Part shown: piece by piece, positions 18,575 through 27,286 of the stretch
How the letters are laid out: each line of letters starts with the position of its first letter
Numbering within the stretch: position 1 is the first letter of the stretch
Source of the DNA: Bacteroides bouchesdurhonensis
GTDB lineage: Bacteria; Bacteroidota; Bacteroidia; Bacteroidales; Bacteroidaceae
DNA length: 64,000 nucleotides
Assembly: GCF_900155865.1 (NCBI RefSeq)
Contig: NZ_LT707006.1
Span: 2,146,476 to 2,210,475 of the forward strand
Direction of reading: 5' to 3'
Notes under the pieces: generated by a model
Told to the model about the DNA's origin: nothing
Seen by the model: the letters and a program-made list of their open reading frames with translations, nothing else
Database searches by the model: none
Made by a program: the position numbers and the translations under genes

Positions 18575-19782
18575 TGTTGAAAGGAAAAAAAATAGTTCTT
18601 GGAATTACCGGTAGCATCGCGGCTTACAAAGCCTGTTATATTATTCGTGGATTGATAAAGTGTGGAGCAGAAGTACAAGTTGTTATCACTCCGGCGGGAA
18701 AAGAATTTATTACGCCTATTACTCTTTCGGCACTGACCGGCAAACCTGTTATTAGTGAGTTTTTTGCTCAACGGGATGGTACTTGGAATAGCCATGTTGA
18801 TCTGGGATTATGGGCGGATGCTATGTTGATTGCTCCTGCCACAGCTTCCACTATTGGGAAAATGGCTAATGGGATAGCAGATAACATGCTGATCACCACT
18901 TATCTTTCAGCAAAAGCTCCGGTATTTGTAGCTCCGGCTATGGATCTTGATATGTATGCCCATCCTTCTACTCAAAAGAATTTGGATATATTGCGTTCCT
19001 ATGGTAATCATATCATCGAACCGGCGACAGGTGAACTTGCCAGTCATTTGGTAGGTAAAGGACGTATGGAGGAGCCGGAAAATATCGTTCGTATATTGGA
19101 TGAATTCTTCTCTACAAATTCGGATTTACAGGGAAAGAAAATCATGATAACAGCTGGGCCTACTTATGAAAAGATTGATCCGGTTCGTTTTATTGGCAAT
19201 TATTCTTCGGGAAAAATGGGATTTGCTCTGGCAGAAGAATGTGCCCGGCGTGGAGCAAAAGTAACATTGATTGCCGGACCTGTTCAGTTGAAAACGCAGC
19301 ATTCAAATATTCATCGTATTGATGTAGAATCAGCTCAGGAAATGTTTGTGGCTGCACAAATGTATTATCCGGATTCTGATGCAGGAATTCTTTGTGCGGC
19401 AGTAGCTGATTTCCGTCCGGAGACAGTAGCCGATAAGAAGATCAAGCGGGAAAAAGATGAAGGACTGACTTTACAGCTTCGGGCTACACAAGACATTGCA
19501 GCTAATTTAGGATCACTCAAGCAAAAGGGGCAGTTATTAATAGGGTTTGCTCTCGAAACCAACAACGAGCAACAGAATGCCGAAGGTAAGCTCGAACGTA
19601 AGAATTTTGACTTTATAGTCTTGAATTCTCTTAACGATGCGGGAGCGGGTTTTCGTCATGATACAAATAAAATTAGTATCATTGATCGGAAAGGTCGTAC
19701 CGATTATCCGTTGAAACCTAAAACAGAGGTTGCACAGGATATCGTCGATCGTTTAGTGTTATCACTGTCTCCAAATTCATAA
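18574..19782 (+). CDS. coaBC: Bifunctional phosphopantothenoylcysteine decarboxylase / synthetase
   Basis: Makes phosphopantetheine for CoA. 402 aa: the N-terminal flavoprotein decarboxylase (CoaC) has GSIAAYKAC and PAMDLDMY; the C-terminal synthetase (CoaB) has TAGPTYEKIDPVRFIGNYSSGKMG and ADFRPE. Normal fusion length. The ATG overlaps the exonuclease stop (TAATG). Confidence 0.96.
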   Translation: MLKGKKIVLGITGSIAAYKACYIIRGLIKCGAEVQVVITPAGKEFITPITLSALTGKPVISEFFAQRDGTWNSHVDLGLWADAMLIAPATASTIGKMANGIADNMLITTYLSAKAPVFVAPAMDLDMYAHPSTQKNLDILRSYGNHIIEPATGELASHLVGKGRMEEPENIVRILDEFFSTNSDLQGKKIMITAGPTYEKIDPVRFIGNYSSGKMGFALAEECARRGAKVTLIAGPVQLKTQHSNIHRIDVESAQEMFVAAQMYYPDSDAGILCAAVADFRPETVADKKIKREKDEGLTLQLRATQDIAANLGSLKQKGQLLIGFALETNNEQQNAEGKLERKNFDFIVLNSLNDAGAGFRHDTNKISIIDRKGRTDYPLKPKTEVAQDIVDRLVLSLSPNS

Positions 19783-19806
19783 ATTACAATTCATAATTCG
19801 AAGAAA

Positions 19807-21468
19807 GTGTTACGTTCATTATACATTCAGAATTACGCGTTAATAGAAAAACTGGATATCAGTTTTGAAACAGGGTTCTCCGTTATTACGGGTGAGACGG
19901 GAGCTGGCAAATCAATTATCTTGGGAGCTATCGGTCTGCTGCTTGGTCAGCGTGCCGATGTGAAAGCCATTCGCCAAGGAGCTTCAAAATGCATAATAGA
20001 AGCACGTTTTGACATTTCTGCTTATAATATGCGTCCGTTTTTTGAAGAAAATGAACTTGAATATGATACAGAGTGCATACTTCGGCGTGAAGTGCAGTCG
20101 TCCGGAAAGAGCCGTGCTTTTATCAACGATACGCCTGCTTCCTTGGTTCAAGTGAAGGAGTTAGGTGAACAGCTGATTGATGTTCATTCACAACATCAGA
20201 ATCTGTTACTTAACAAAGAAGGTTTCCAATTAAATGTACTTGATATTCTTGCGCATAATGATGTAGCATTGGAGGAGTACTGCTCATTATACAATGAATG
20301 GCGTCAGACAGAACGTGGATTGTCAGAATTAGTGGCATTGGCAGAGCAGAGCAGGGCGGATGAAGATTATATTCGTTTCCAATTGGAGCAATTGGAAGAA
20401 GCCAATTTATCCGAAGGTGAACAGGAAGAGTTAGAGCAAGAAGCGGAGACATTGAGTCATGCTGAAGAAATTAAAGCTGGATTATACCGAGTCGAGCAAG
20501 CTTTTGCATCTGATGAGGGTGGGTTGCTTTCTTATCTGAAAGATAGTCTGAACACGCTGAATACTCTTCAAAAAGTGTATCAGCCAGCCGGAGAACTAGC
20601 TCAACGAGTAGAAAGCACATACATTGAATTAAAGGATATATCGCAGGAAGTTTCTTCACAAGGAGAATCTGTGGAATTTAATCCTGCCAGATTGGACGAA
20701 GTAAACGATCGCTTGAATCTGATCTATTCATTGCAACAGAAGCACCGGGTACAGACTGTAGGAGAATTAATCACTTTGACAAATGAATATCGGGATAAAC
20801 TCTCCGCAATCACTTCCTATGACGAACGAATTGCCGAATTGACCATACGTAAGGAAGCACAGTTTAAAAAGGTGAAAAAGCAGGCCGAAGTACTGACTAA
20901 GGCACGTGCTACTGCTGCTCGTGAAGTGGAAAAGCAACTTGCTGCCCGCCTGATTCCATTGGGAATGCCCAATGTCCGCTTTCAAGTGGAAATGGGATTG
21001 AAGAAAGAACCCGGAATGCAAGGAGAGGACACGGTCAATTTCTTGTTTTCCGCTAATAAGAATGGAATGTTGCAAAGTATTTCGTCGGTAGCTTCAGGAG
21101 GTGAAATAGCTCGTGTCATGCTTTCGATAAAAGCAATGATTGCCGGGGCGGTGAAACTTCCTACTATTGTATTTGATGAGATAGATACCGGGGTTTCCGG
21201 TGAGATTGCCGATCGTATGGCAGACATGATGCAGGAAATGGGAGATTCTAACCGGCAGGTTATCAGCATAACTCACTTGCCGCAAATTGCTGCTCGGGGT
21301 CGTGCTCATTATAAAGTATATAAGAAAGACAGCGATACGGAGACAAACAGTCATATCCGTCGTTTGACTAATGAAGAAAGGGTAGAAGAGATTGCTCATA
21401 TGCTGAGTGGTGCTACGTTGACAGAAGCAGCACTAAGTAATGCTAAATCCCTTCTGACACGCAATTAA
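19807..21468 (+). CDS. recN: DNA repair protein RecN
   Basis: SMC-like ATPase used in double-strand-break repair. 553 aa. Walker A GETGAGKS at 29-36, coiled-coil region about 170-390, signature SVASGGEIARVMLSIK, Walker B IVFDEIDTGVSGEIA, and the QVISITHLPQIAA switch. The start is GTG (19807); the conserved LRSLYIQNYALIEKL follows directly, so no other start fits. 24 bp behind coaBC, 41 bp before rlmB. Confidence 0.96.
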   Translation: MLRSLYIQNYALIEKLDISFETGFSVITGETGAGKSIILGAIGLLLGQRADVKAIRQGASKCIIEARFDISAYNMRPFFEENELEYDTECILRREVQSSGKSRAFINDTPASLVQVKELGEQLIDVHSQHQNLLLNKEGFQLNVLDILAHNDVALEEYCSLYNEWRQTERGLSELVALAEQSRADEDYIRFQLEQLEEANLSEGEQEELEQEAETLSHAEEIKAGLYRVEQAFASDEGGLLSYLKDSLNTLNTLQKVYQPAGELAQRVESTYIELKDISQEVSSQGESVEFNPARLDEVNDRLNLIYSLQQKHRVQTVGELITLTNEYRDKLSAITSYDERIAELTIRKEAQFKKVKKQAEVLTKARATAAREVEKQLAARLIPLGMPNVRFQVEMGLKKEPGMQGEDTVNFLFSANKNGMLQSISSVASGGEIARVMLSIKAMIAGAVKLPTIVFDEIDTGVSGEIADRMADMMQEMGDSNRQVISITHLPQIAARGRAHYKVYKKDSDTETNSHIRRLTNEERVEEIAHMLSGATLTEAALSNAKSLLTRN

Positions 21469-21509
21469 AAATAGAAATAACCAAGATAAATAATAAGTAA
21501 ATAGATAGC

Positions 21510-22253
21510 ATGCTCGATAAAAGTGAAATGATTTTCGGTGTTCGTGCCGTGATAGAAGCTATTCAGGCGGGGAAAGAGATCGATAAGATTCTGGTAAAGA
21601 AAGATATTCAAAGCGATCTTTCCAAGGAACTTTTTGCAGCCTTGAAAGGGACGTTGATACCTGTACAACGTGTACCGGTGGAACGTATCAATCGTATTAC
21701 CCGTAAGAACCATCAGGGAGTAATCGCTTTCATTTCTTCCGTAACCTATCAGAAAACCGAAGATTTGGTTCCGTTCTTGTTCGAACAAGGAAAAAATCCT
21801 TTTTTCGTGATGCTGGACGGTGTGACTGATGTTCGTAATTTTGGTGCGATTGCCCGTACTTGTGAATGCGCTGCCGTTGATGCAGTAATTATTCCGGCAC
21901 GGGGCAGTGTATCAGTGAATGCCGATGCGATGAAGACATCGGCAGGGGCGTTGCATACTTTACCTGTTTGTCGCGAACAGAGTCTCCGGAACACTTTACA
22001 ATATCTGAAAGATAGTGGATTTCGTATTATAGCAGCCACTGAAAAAGGTGATTATGATTATTCGAAAGCTAGCTACACAGGTCCTCTTTGCATCATCATG
22101 GGTGCGGAAGATACAGGAGTCTCATATGATAACCTGGCACTTTGCGACGAATGGGTAAAAATTCCAATGTTAGGAACGATCGAATCACTGAATGTTTCCG
22201 TAGCTGCCGGAATACTTATATATGAAGCTGTAAAACAAAGAAATAACGACTGA
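21510..22253 (+). CDS. rlmB: 23S rRNA (guanosine-2'-O)-methyltransferase RlmB
   Basis: SPOUT methyltransferase for G2251 in the peptidyl-transferase loop. 247 aa: N-terminal substrate-binding domain (FGVRAVIEAIQAGKEI) and C-terminal knot domain with LDGVTDVRNFGAIART, IIMGAEDTGVS and IPMLGTIESLNVSVAAGI (motifs 1-3). Full length. One base separates its stop from the next ATG. Confidence 0.94.
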   Translation: MLDKSEMIFGVRAVIEAIQAGKEIDKILVKKDIQSDLSKELFAALKGTLIPVQRVPVERINRITRKNHQGVIAFISSVTYQKTEDLVPFLFEQGKNPFFVMLDGVTDVRNFGAIARTCECAAVDAVIIPARGSVSVNADAMKTSAGALHTLPVCREQSLRNTLQYLKDSGFRIIAATEKGDYDYSKASYTGPLCIIMGAEDTGVSYDNLALCDEWVKIPMLGTIESLNVSVAAGILIYEAVKQRNND

Positions 22254-22254
22254 T

Positions 22255-23964
22255 ATGAAGAAGATTTTAATCCTACCTTTAGTGTTCGTTTGCCTGATTC
22301 AGGGAAGCATGGCGCAAGTAACTCCGAAATGGGTAGAGAAGGCGAAACGTGCAGTCTTTTCTATAGTGACATACGACAAGAATGATAAGATGCTAAATAC
22401 CGGAAATGGATTTTTTGTATCCGAAGATGGATTGGCTCTTTCAGATTATACCCTTTTTAAAGGGGCTCAACGTGCAGTGATCATTACTCCGGATGGAAAA
22501 GAAATGCCGGTAAATGTTATTTTGGGGGCTAATGATATGTACGATGTTATTAAATTCCGTGTTGCAATCACTGAGAAAAAAGTTCCCGCATTGACAGTGG
22601 CTACTACTGTTCCGGCAGTCGAATCTGCTGCATGGATGTTGCCTTATTCTACGCAGAAGAGCATAGCTTGTGAATCCGGTAAAGTAAAAGATGTATCTAA
22701 AATAGCGGGTGAATACCATTATTATAAATTGGGTATGCCGATGAAGGATAAAATGGTAAGTTGTCCGGTGATGAATTCGGAAGGGCAGGTCTTCGGAATA
22801 TCGCAGAAGTCTTCCAGTGCTGATTCTGTGAATACTTGTTATGCTGTGGGAGTAGGATTTGCTATGTCTCAGAAGATGAGTGCTCTTTCATTGGGAGATG
22901 CGACTTTGAAGAGTATTGGTATTCGAAAAGGGCTTCCTGAGGAGGAAGAACAAGCATTAGTTTATCTCTATATGACTGCGACTCAATTGCCTGGAGAAGA
23001 ATACTTAAAAGTATTGGATGAATTCATCACACAGTTCCCTAACAATACTGAAGGTTATTATCGTCGGGCCGGTTATAATATAGCCAATGCCAAAGGTGAT
23101 GAAACGATGCTTGATAAAGCGGCAGCTGACTTAGAGCAAGCGTTGAAGATTGCTCAGAAAAAGGAAGATGCCTATTATAGCATTGCCAAAATTATGTATG
23201 CCTATCAGCTAGAAAAGCCTGAAAAGACTTATAAGGATTGGACTTACGATACTGCATTGGCTAATGTCCGTAAAGCAATAGAATTAGATCCTCAACCTGT
23301 GTATACGCAGTTGGAAGGTGATATTCTTTTTGCTAAACAAGACTATGCCGGTGCGTTGGCTAGCTATGAAAAAGTAAATGCCAGCAATCTTGCTTCACCT
23401 GCTACATATTATAATGCTGCTAAAACAAAAGAGTTAATGAAAGCTGACCCGAAAGAAGTCTTGGCGTTAATGGATAGTTGTGTTACCCGTTGCCCTAAAC
23501 CACTTACCGCTGACTATGCTCCTTATGTTTTGGAACGTGCTCAAATGAATATGAATGCGGAGGAACCCAGAAAGGCACTTTTGGATTATGATGAGTATTT
23601 TAAGGCAGTGAATGGTAATGTTAATGATGTTTTCTATTATTATCGTGAACAGGCAGCTTTGAAGTCCCGCCAATACCAACGTGCATTGGACGATATTGCC
23701 AAAGCAATTGAACTGAGTCCGAAAGACTTAAATTATCAAACTGAACATGCTGTGGTTAATCTGCGTGTGGGGCGTTATGATGAAGCAATACAGATATTAG
23801 ATAAGGTCATAAATGAAGATCCCAAATATGGAGAAGCATATCGTTTGCGTGGACTTTGTAAGGCACAATTGAAAAAGACTGATGATGCTTGTATCGATTT
23901 TAAGAAAGCAAAAGAGCTAGGCGATCAGAATGTCGATACACTTATCGAAAAATATTGTAAATAG
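22255..23964 (+). CDS. Secreted trypsin-fold pseudoprotease with TPR tail
   Basis: 569 aa. Signal peptide MKKILILPLVFVCLIQGSMAQ. Residues 25-215 follow the HtrA/trypsin plan: GNGFFVSEDGLALSDYTLF stands where active enzymes have T-N-x-H-V-I, so the catalytic histidine is missing; YDVIKFRV keeps the aspartate; SCPVMNSEGQVFGI replaces GNSGGP. Residues 230-569 are TPR-like repeats (for example YGEAYRLRGLCKAQLKKTDDAC). It thus looks like a periplasmic scaffold or sensor, not a protease. It is coupled to rlmB by a 1-bp gap and followed by a terminator. Confidence 0.75.
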   Translation: MKKILILPLVFVCLIQGSMAQVTPKWVEKAKRAVFSIVTYDKNDKMLNTGNGFFVSEDGLALSDYTLFKGAQRAVIITPDGKEMPVNVILGANDMYDVIKFRVAITEKKVPALTVATTVPAVESAAWMLPYSTQKSIACESGKVKDVSKIAGEYHYYKLGMPMKDKMVSCPVMNSEGQVFGISQKSSSADSVNTCYAVGVGFAMSQKMSALSLGDATLKSIGIRKGLPEEEEQALVYLYMTATQLPGEEYLKVLDEFITQFPNNTEGYYRRAGYNIANAKGDETMLDKAAADLEQALKIAQKKEDAYYSIAKIMYAYQLEKPEKTYKDWTYDTALANVRKAIELDPQPVYTQLEGDILFAKQDYAGALASYEKVNASNLASPATYYNAAKTKELMKADPKEVLALMDSCVTRCPKPLTADYAPYVLERAQMNMNAEEPRKALLDYDEYFKAVNGNVNDVFYYYREQAALKSRQYQRALDDIAKAIELSPKDLNYQTEHAVVNLRVGRYDEAIQILDKVINEDPKYGEAYRLRGLCKAQLKKTDDACIDFKKAKELGDQNVDTLIEKYCK

Positions 23965-23989
23965 CCGGAATATATTTGCATAATAGATT

Positions 23990-24024
23990 GAGCCCCTACT
24001 AGCTGGAAAAGTTAGTAGGGGCTC
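23990..24024 (+). terminator. Terminator after the pseudoprotease-TPR gene
   Basis: Perfect 12-bp GC-containing stem (23990-24001 with 24013-24024) and 11-base loop, closing the dnaN-to-TPR strand block. The T tract behind it is short. Confidence 0.75.
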
Positions 24025-24312
24025 TCATTTAGGGGGAACTCATAACTCTTTCTCTCTCTCCTCATTCTCCCCATTCATAAAGTTCAGGTTTTAGGTCTTA
24101 ATATGATAAATAGGTCTGATTTCTTATTCCTTTTATAGATTAAATGCAGAAAAACTTCAGATACTGCATCGCATACAACTTTTTTTTTCAGGTTTGCTGT
24201 TTCATACACATACGATTTTACGCTTTAAATGACTAGCTTATTTTTATATAATGAATACCGGATTATTTATAGGAGGTACAATGACATACATAGACGTAGC
24301 GAAGGAAAATAA

Positions 24313-24393
24313 AAACATTGGGAAGTTTGTCTTCAATCTTCCCAATGTTTGAATTCAATCATTGAAAAGTTTTTTTTTAACTTCCCAATGTTT
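24313..24393. repeat. Hairpin plus third copy of CTTCCCAATGTTT
   Basis: AAACATTGGGAAG (24313-24325) pairs perfectly with CTTCCCAATGTTT (24338-24350), and a third copy of the right arm follows at 24381-24393 after a T-run. The arms could form alternative hairpins. It abuts the left inverted repeat of the neighbouring element. Confidence 0.7.
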
Positions 24394-24404
24394 TTCTAGT
24401 GTGT

Positions 24405-24848
24405 TCAAAACGACAAAACGACAAAAACGACATATGACGCTATTTGCCATTCGCTTTCTATATAAAATATGATATATGTATTTGATTATCATAGTATTAA
24501 GTGGCTTATGTAACCTGTTTATTTTGCGAGAAACTAATCCGTAATTTACGTCGGCTTTGATAGCGTTATTGGTAGTAGATGTATCATAAATTTGATTGAT
24601 AAATATTCTTCTTATATCAGGATATTTAGGTAAGTGCCTTTCTGCCCAAGCGGTGATGACAGTATGGAAATGAATAGTGTATTGTTTTCAAGGATATATC
24701 ACTTTGGAAAATTAGGAGGATTTTTTTACATGCTTTGTGGAAAATTAGGGGGCTTTTTCGATATTCTTTGCCTTGCTAATATTTTTTGTCTGCTTCCTTC
24801 TCTCTCGGAATAACGTCATATGTCGTTTTTGTCGTTTTGTCGTTTTGA
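24405..24848. repeat. 444-bp element with perfect 35-bp terminal inverted repeats
   Basis: Left arm 24405-24439 and right arm 24814-24848 are perfect reverse complements over 35 bp; the arms are internally repetitive (CGACAAAA units, then CGACATATGACG). The 374-bp interior has no intact gene but holds two 22-bp direct repeats (24705-24726 and 24738-24759, 19 of 22 identical). This resembles a MITE or the scar of a larger element. No clear target-site duplication was found next to the arms. Confidence 0.8.
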
Positions 24849-25297
24849 GTGGAAGGAGAAATAGTGAAATATAAAGTGGCATGCTTGCTGATAATATATT
24901 GATAACCAGCGTGTAATATTGATATTGCTCCTTTGAATGTAAAAACGTTTCCTTAAAAGAAGTCTATAATCCTACGTAATACGGATTTTGGGATATATTG
25001 CCTTTTCGGGCTCCTCAAACCGGTTTGAACAGGTCGTTGTATCGCCTTCCGAGAACTGGCAGTTTTAAAAAATGTAGGACAAAAGGAGGCATTCAAACTC
25101 TTTCTTTCCGTTGGGGGAATAAGTAAAATAGCACAAGCGACCTTCGTCTTTGCAGGCAGGATCGCTTTCCGGTTTCTCATAGGAGTGGACAACCGGAAGA
25201 ATGAGTTATTGTTATGCAATGGGACGGAATCTGGGTATAAAAGAAAAAGGATTTAAAAACTTTCTCCTAAAAACTTTATATATTCCTTGAACTATAT

Positions 25298-25305
25298 TAC
25301 TTTTG
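25298..25305 (+). promoter_or_regulatory. Candidate promoter of ridA
   Basis: TACTTTTG matches TAnnTTTG, 57 bp before the ATG. The -33 element is not clear. Confidence 0.5.
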
Positions 25306-25361
25306 CTCGACACTATTTTTTATAGTAAATGGAAAACTGATAAACAGAAAAAAGAGTAGTT

Positions 25362-25736
25362 ATGAAAAAAGTAATTTGCAGTGAGAAAGCTCCCGGAGCT
25401 ATCGGTCCCTATAGCCAAGCTATTGAGGCTAATGGAATGGTATTTGTTTCCGGACAGTTGCCGATTGATGCCGTATCAGGACAGATGGCAGAAGATATAG
25501 AAGGACAGGCACGCCAGTCATTAGAAAATATAAAACATATCTTGGAAGAAGCTGGATTGACGATGGCTGACATCGTTAAGACAACCGTGTTCCTCCAAGA
25601 TATGTCTTTGTTTGCCGGAATGAATGGCGTATATGCTACTTATTTCGATGGAGCGTTTCCGGCACGTTCGGCTGTTGCCGTAAAGGCATTGCCGAAGGAT
25701 GCATTAGTGGAGATTGAGTGTATCGCGGTTCGCTAA
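25362..25736 (+). CDS. ridA: RidA-family enamine/imine deaminase
   Basis: Hydrolyses reactive 2-aminoacrylate and related imines released by PLP enzymes. 124 aa, full-length YjgF fold: APGAIGPYSQAI, FVSGQLPID, FPARSAVAVKALPKDALVEIECIAV with the substrate arginine in PARSA. Single gene with its own promoter. Its last 33 bp overlap the end of convergent folC. Confidence 0.94.
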   Translation: MKKVICSEKAPGAIGPYSQAIEANGMVFVSGQLPIDAVSGQMAEDIEGQARQSLENIKHILEEAGLTMADIVKTTVFLQDMSLFAGMNGVYATYFDGAFPARSAVAVKALPKDALVEIECIAVR

Positions 25737-27155
25737 CAGATCTGCTACAATAAAACTGCTGCCTCCCACAAAGATAAAGTCTTCCGGGGGGCAGTTTTCT
25801 TTTGCTGCCCGTACTGCCTCCACAACAGTAGGATAAGAGCTACCTTTTAGACCGGCTTCGGTAGCCATCTTCATCAATTCGTTTTCCGGTAGGGCACGTT
25901 TCACACTCGCTTTGGTAAAATAGTATGTAGCATCTTTGGGCAATAATTTCAGCACACTACTGATATCCTTGTCATTGACCATACCGAAAACGATGTGAAT
26001 ATTCTTATGTTGTTCTTGATGAATTGTTTCAAGCTGTTCGCAGATGTATCGAATGCCATCCTCATTATGTCCTGTATCGCAGATAAGATCCGGATACGAT
26101 TGCAGTTTTTGCCAGCGTCCCATCAAACCTGTCATTTCGCACACATTGGCCAATCCTTGGTAATAATCCTTGGGCTTCAAATTGTATCCCAGCTTTTTGA
26201 GTACATCCAGCGCACATAAGATGGTCTGCATGTTTTCTGTTTGGCAATTACCGGTTAATTCATAGAAAATCCCGACTACGTAATCTATACTTTGATAAGC
26301 AAATACTGTTTTCCTATGGTCGATTAATCTGTTGAGGGTATGGAAACATTCATCAGGATAAAGCATAGCGAAATATCCATATTCTGATGCATTATCACTT
26401 TGTGTGATAATTTCCAGTAACCGTCTGACTTTTCGCAGATCATCGACACCCATTAGCGTATAATGGCTATTTTTCTTTCTCAGTTCTTTCGCATAAAAAA
26501 TAGGAGCTTCCATTTCTTTTGCCTTTAGTGTGAAGACACGTTTCACCGATCCTTCTGCATTACCGATGATTATCGGAGTCTTGTGCTTGATAATACCTGC
26601 TTTTTCCTTGGCTATTTTAAGCAATGTATTTCCAAGATATTGCGTATGATCGAAGCTGATGTTGGTGATAATACATAAATCAGGCTGAATGATATTAGTG
26701 CAATCCAATCTTCCTCCCATGCCAACCTCAATAACGGCTACGTCTACTTTCTGATCGGCAAAATAGCGGAAGGCCATGGCAGTAGTCAGCTCAAAGAATG
26801 AAGGATGCAAAGGTTCGAAGAAAGACCGGTGTTCTTCTACAAAACGAACTACGTATTCCTCCGGTATCATTTCTCCGTTAATACGGATACGCTCGCGGAA
26901 ATCAATCAGATGAGGTGAGGTGAACAAACCAACCCGGTAACCGGCAGATTGTAGAACTGCCGCAATGGTGTGCGAACAGGAACCTTTGCCGTTAGTTCCG
27001 GCAATATGAATAGTTTTAAATTGTTGGTGTGGGTGTCCGAAATACTCATCTAACTTGTGGGTAGTCTCTAATCCCGGCTTATATGCTTTTTCTCCTATCT
27101 GTTGAAACATAGGTACACTCTCATATAAGTACTTTAAAGTGTTCTGATAATCCAT
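25704..27155 (-). CDS. folC: Bifunctional folylpolyglutamate / dihydrofolate synthase
   Basis: Adds glutamate to dihydropteroate and folates. 483 aa, Mur-ligase fold: P-loop GTNGKGS (53-59), EVGMGGRLDCTN, TNISFDHTQYLG and the C-terminal CDTGHNEDG. It is about 50 residues longer than typical FolC because of an insertion after about residue 230 (RRLLEIITQSDNASEYGY region). The stop codon lies inside ridA; the two genes overlap tail to tail by 33 bp. No promoter box is obvious upstream. Confidence 0.94.
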   Translation of the reverse strand: MDYQNTLKYLYESVPMFQQIGEKAYKPGLETTHKLDEYFGHPHQQFKTIHIAGTNGKGSCSHTIAAVLQSAGYRVGLFTSPHLIDFRERIRINGEMIPEEYVVRFVEEHRSFFEPLHPSFFELTTAMAFRYFADQKVDVAVIEVGMGGRLDCTNIIQPDLCIITNISFDHTQYLGNTLLKIAKEKAGIIKHKTPIIIGNAEGSVKRVFTLKAKEMEAPIFYAKELRKKNSHYTLMGVDDLRKVRRLLEIITQSDNASEYGYFAMLYPDECFHTLNRLIDHRKTVFAYQSIDYVVGIFYELTGNCQTENMQTILCALDVLKKLGYNLKPKDYYQGLANVCEMTGLMGRWQKLQSYPDLICDTGHNEDGIRYICEQLETIHQEQHKNIHIVFGMVNDKDISSVLKLLPKDATYYFTKASVKRALPENELMKMATEAGLKGSSYPTVVEAVRAAKENCPPEDFIFVGGSSFIVADLLANRDTLNLH

Positions 27156-27286
27156 GTTTTATAATATTTAACTCAGGACAATCTTTTTTGCCCGTTTATT
27201 TGTTTATCTTTAGAACCATCAATCAGCCATTACACAAGTGATTGATGAATGAGATTGCAAATATCAACATTAAAATCTAAGAAATC

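Larger units (their letters stand above)
24025..25361. other. 1.3-kb interval without an intact gene
   Basis: Contains three copies of a CTTCCCAATGTTT motif (24313-24393), an inverted-repeat element (24405-24848), a 110-codon open frame without a start codon on the minus strand (24355-24687; it would read WAERHLPKYPDIRRIF near its middle), and a stretch 24953-25260 that is open on both strands but not recognisable. Probably a decayed accessory insertion. Confidence 0.6.

Noticed and set aside
24953..25219. 88-codon minus-strand frame (and a 75-codon plus-strand frame across the same bases)
   Set aside because: Neither strand shows a recognisable family, start context or neighbour; kept only as part of the non-coding interval.
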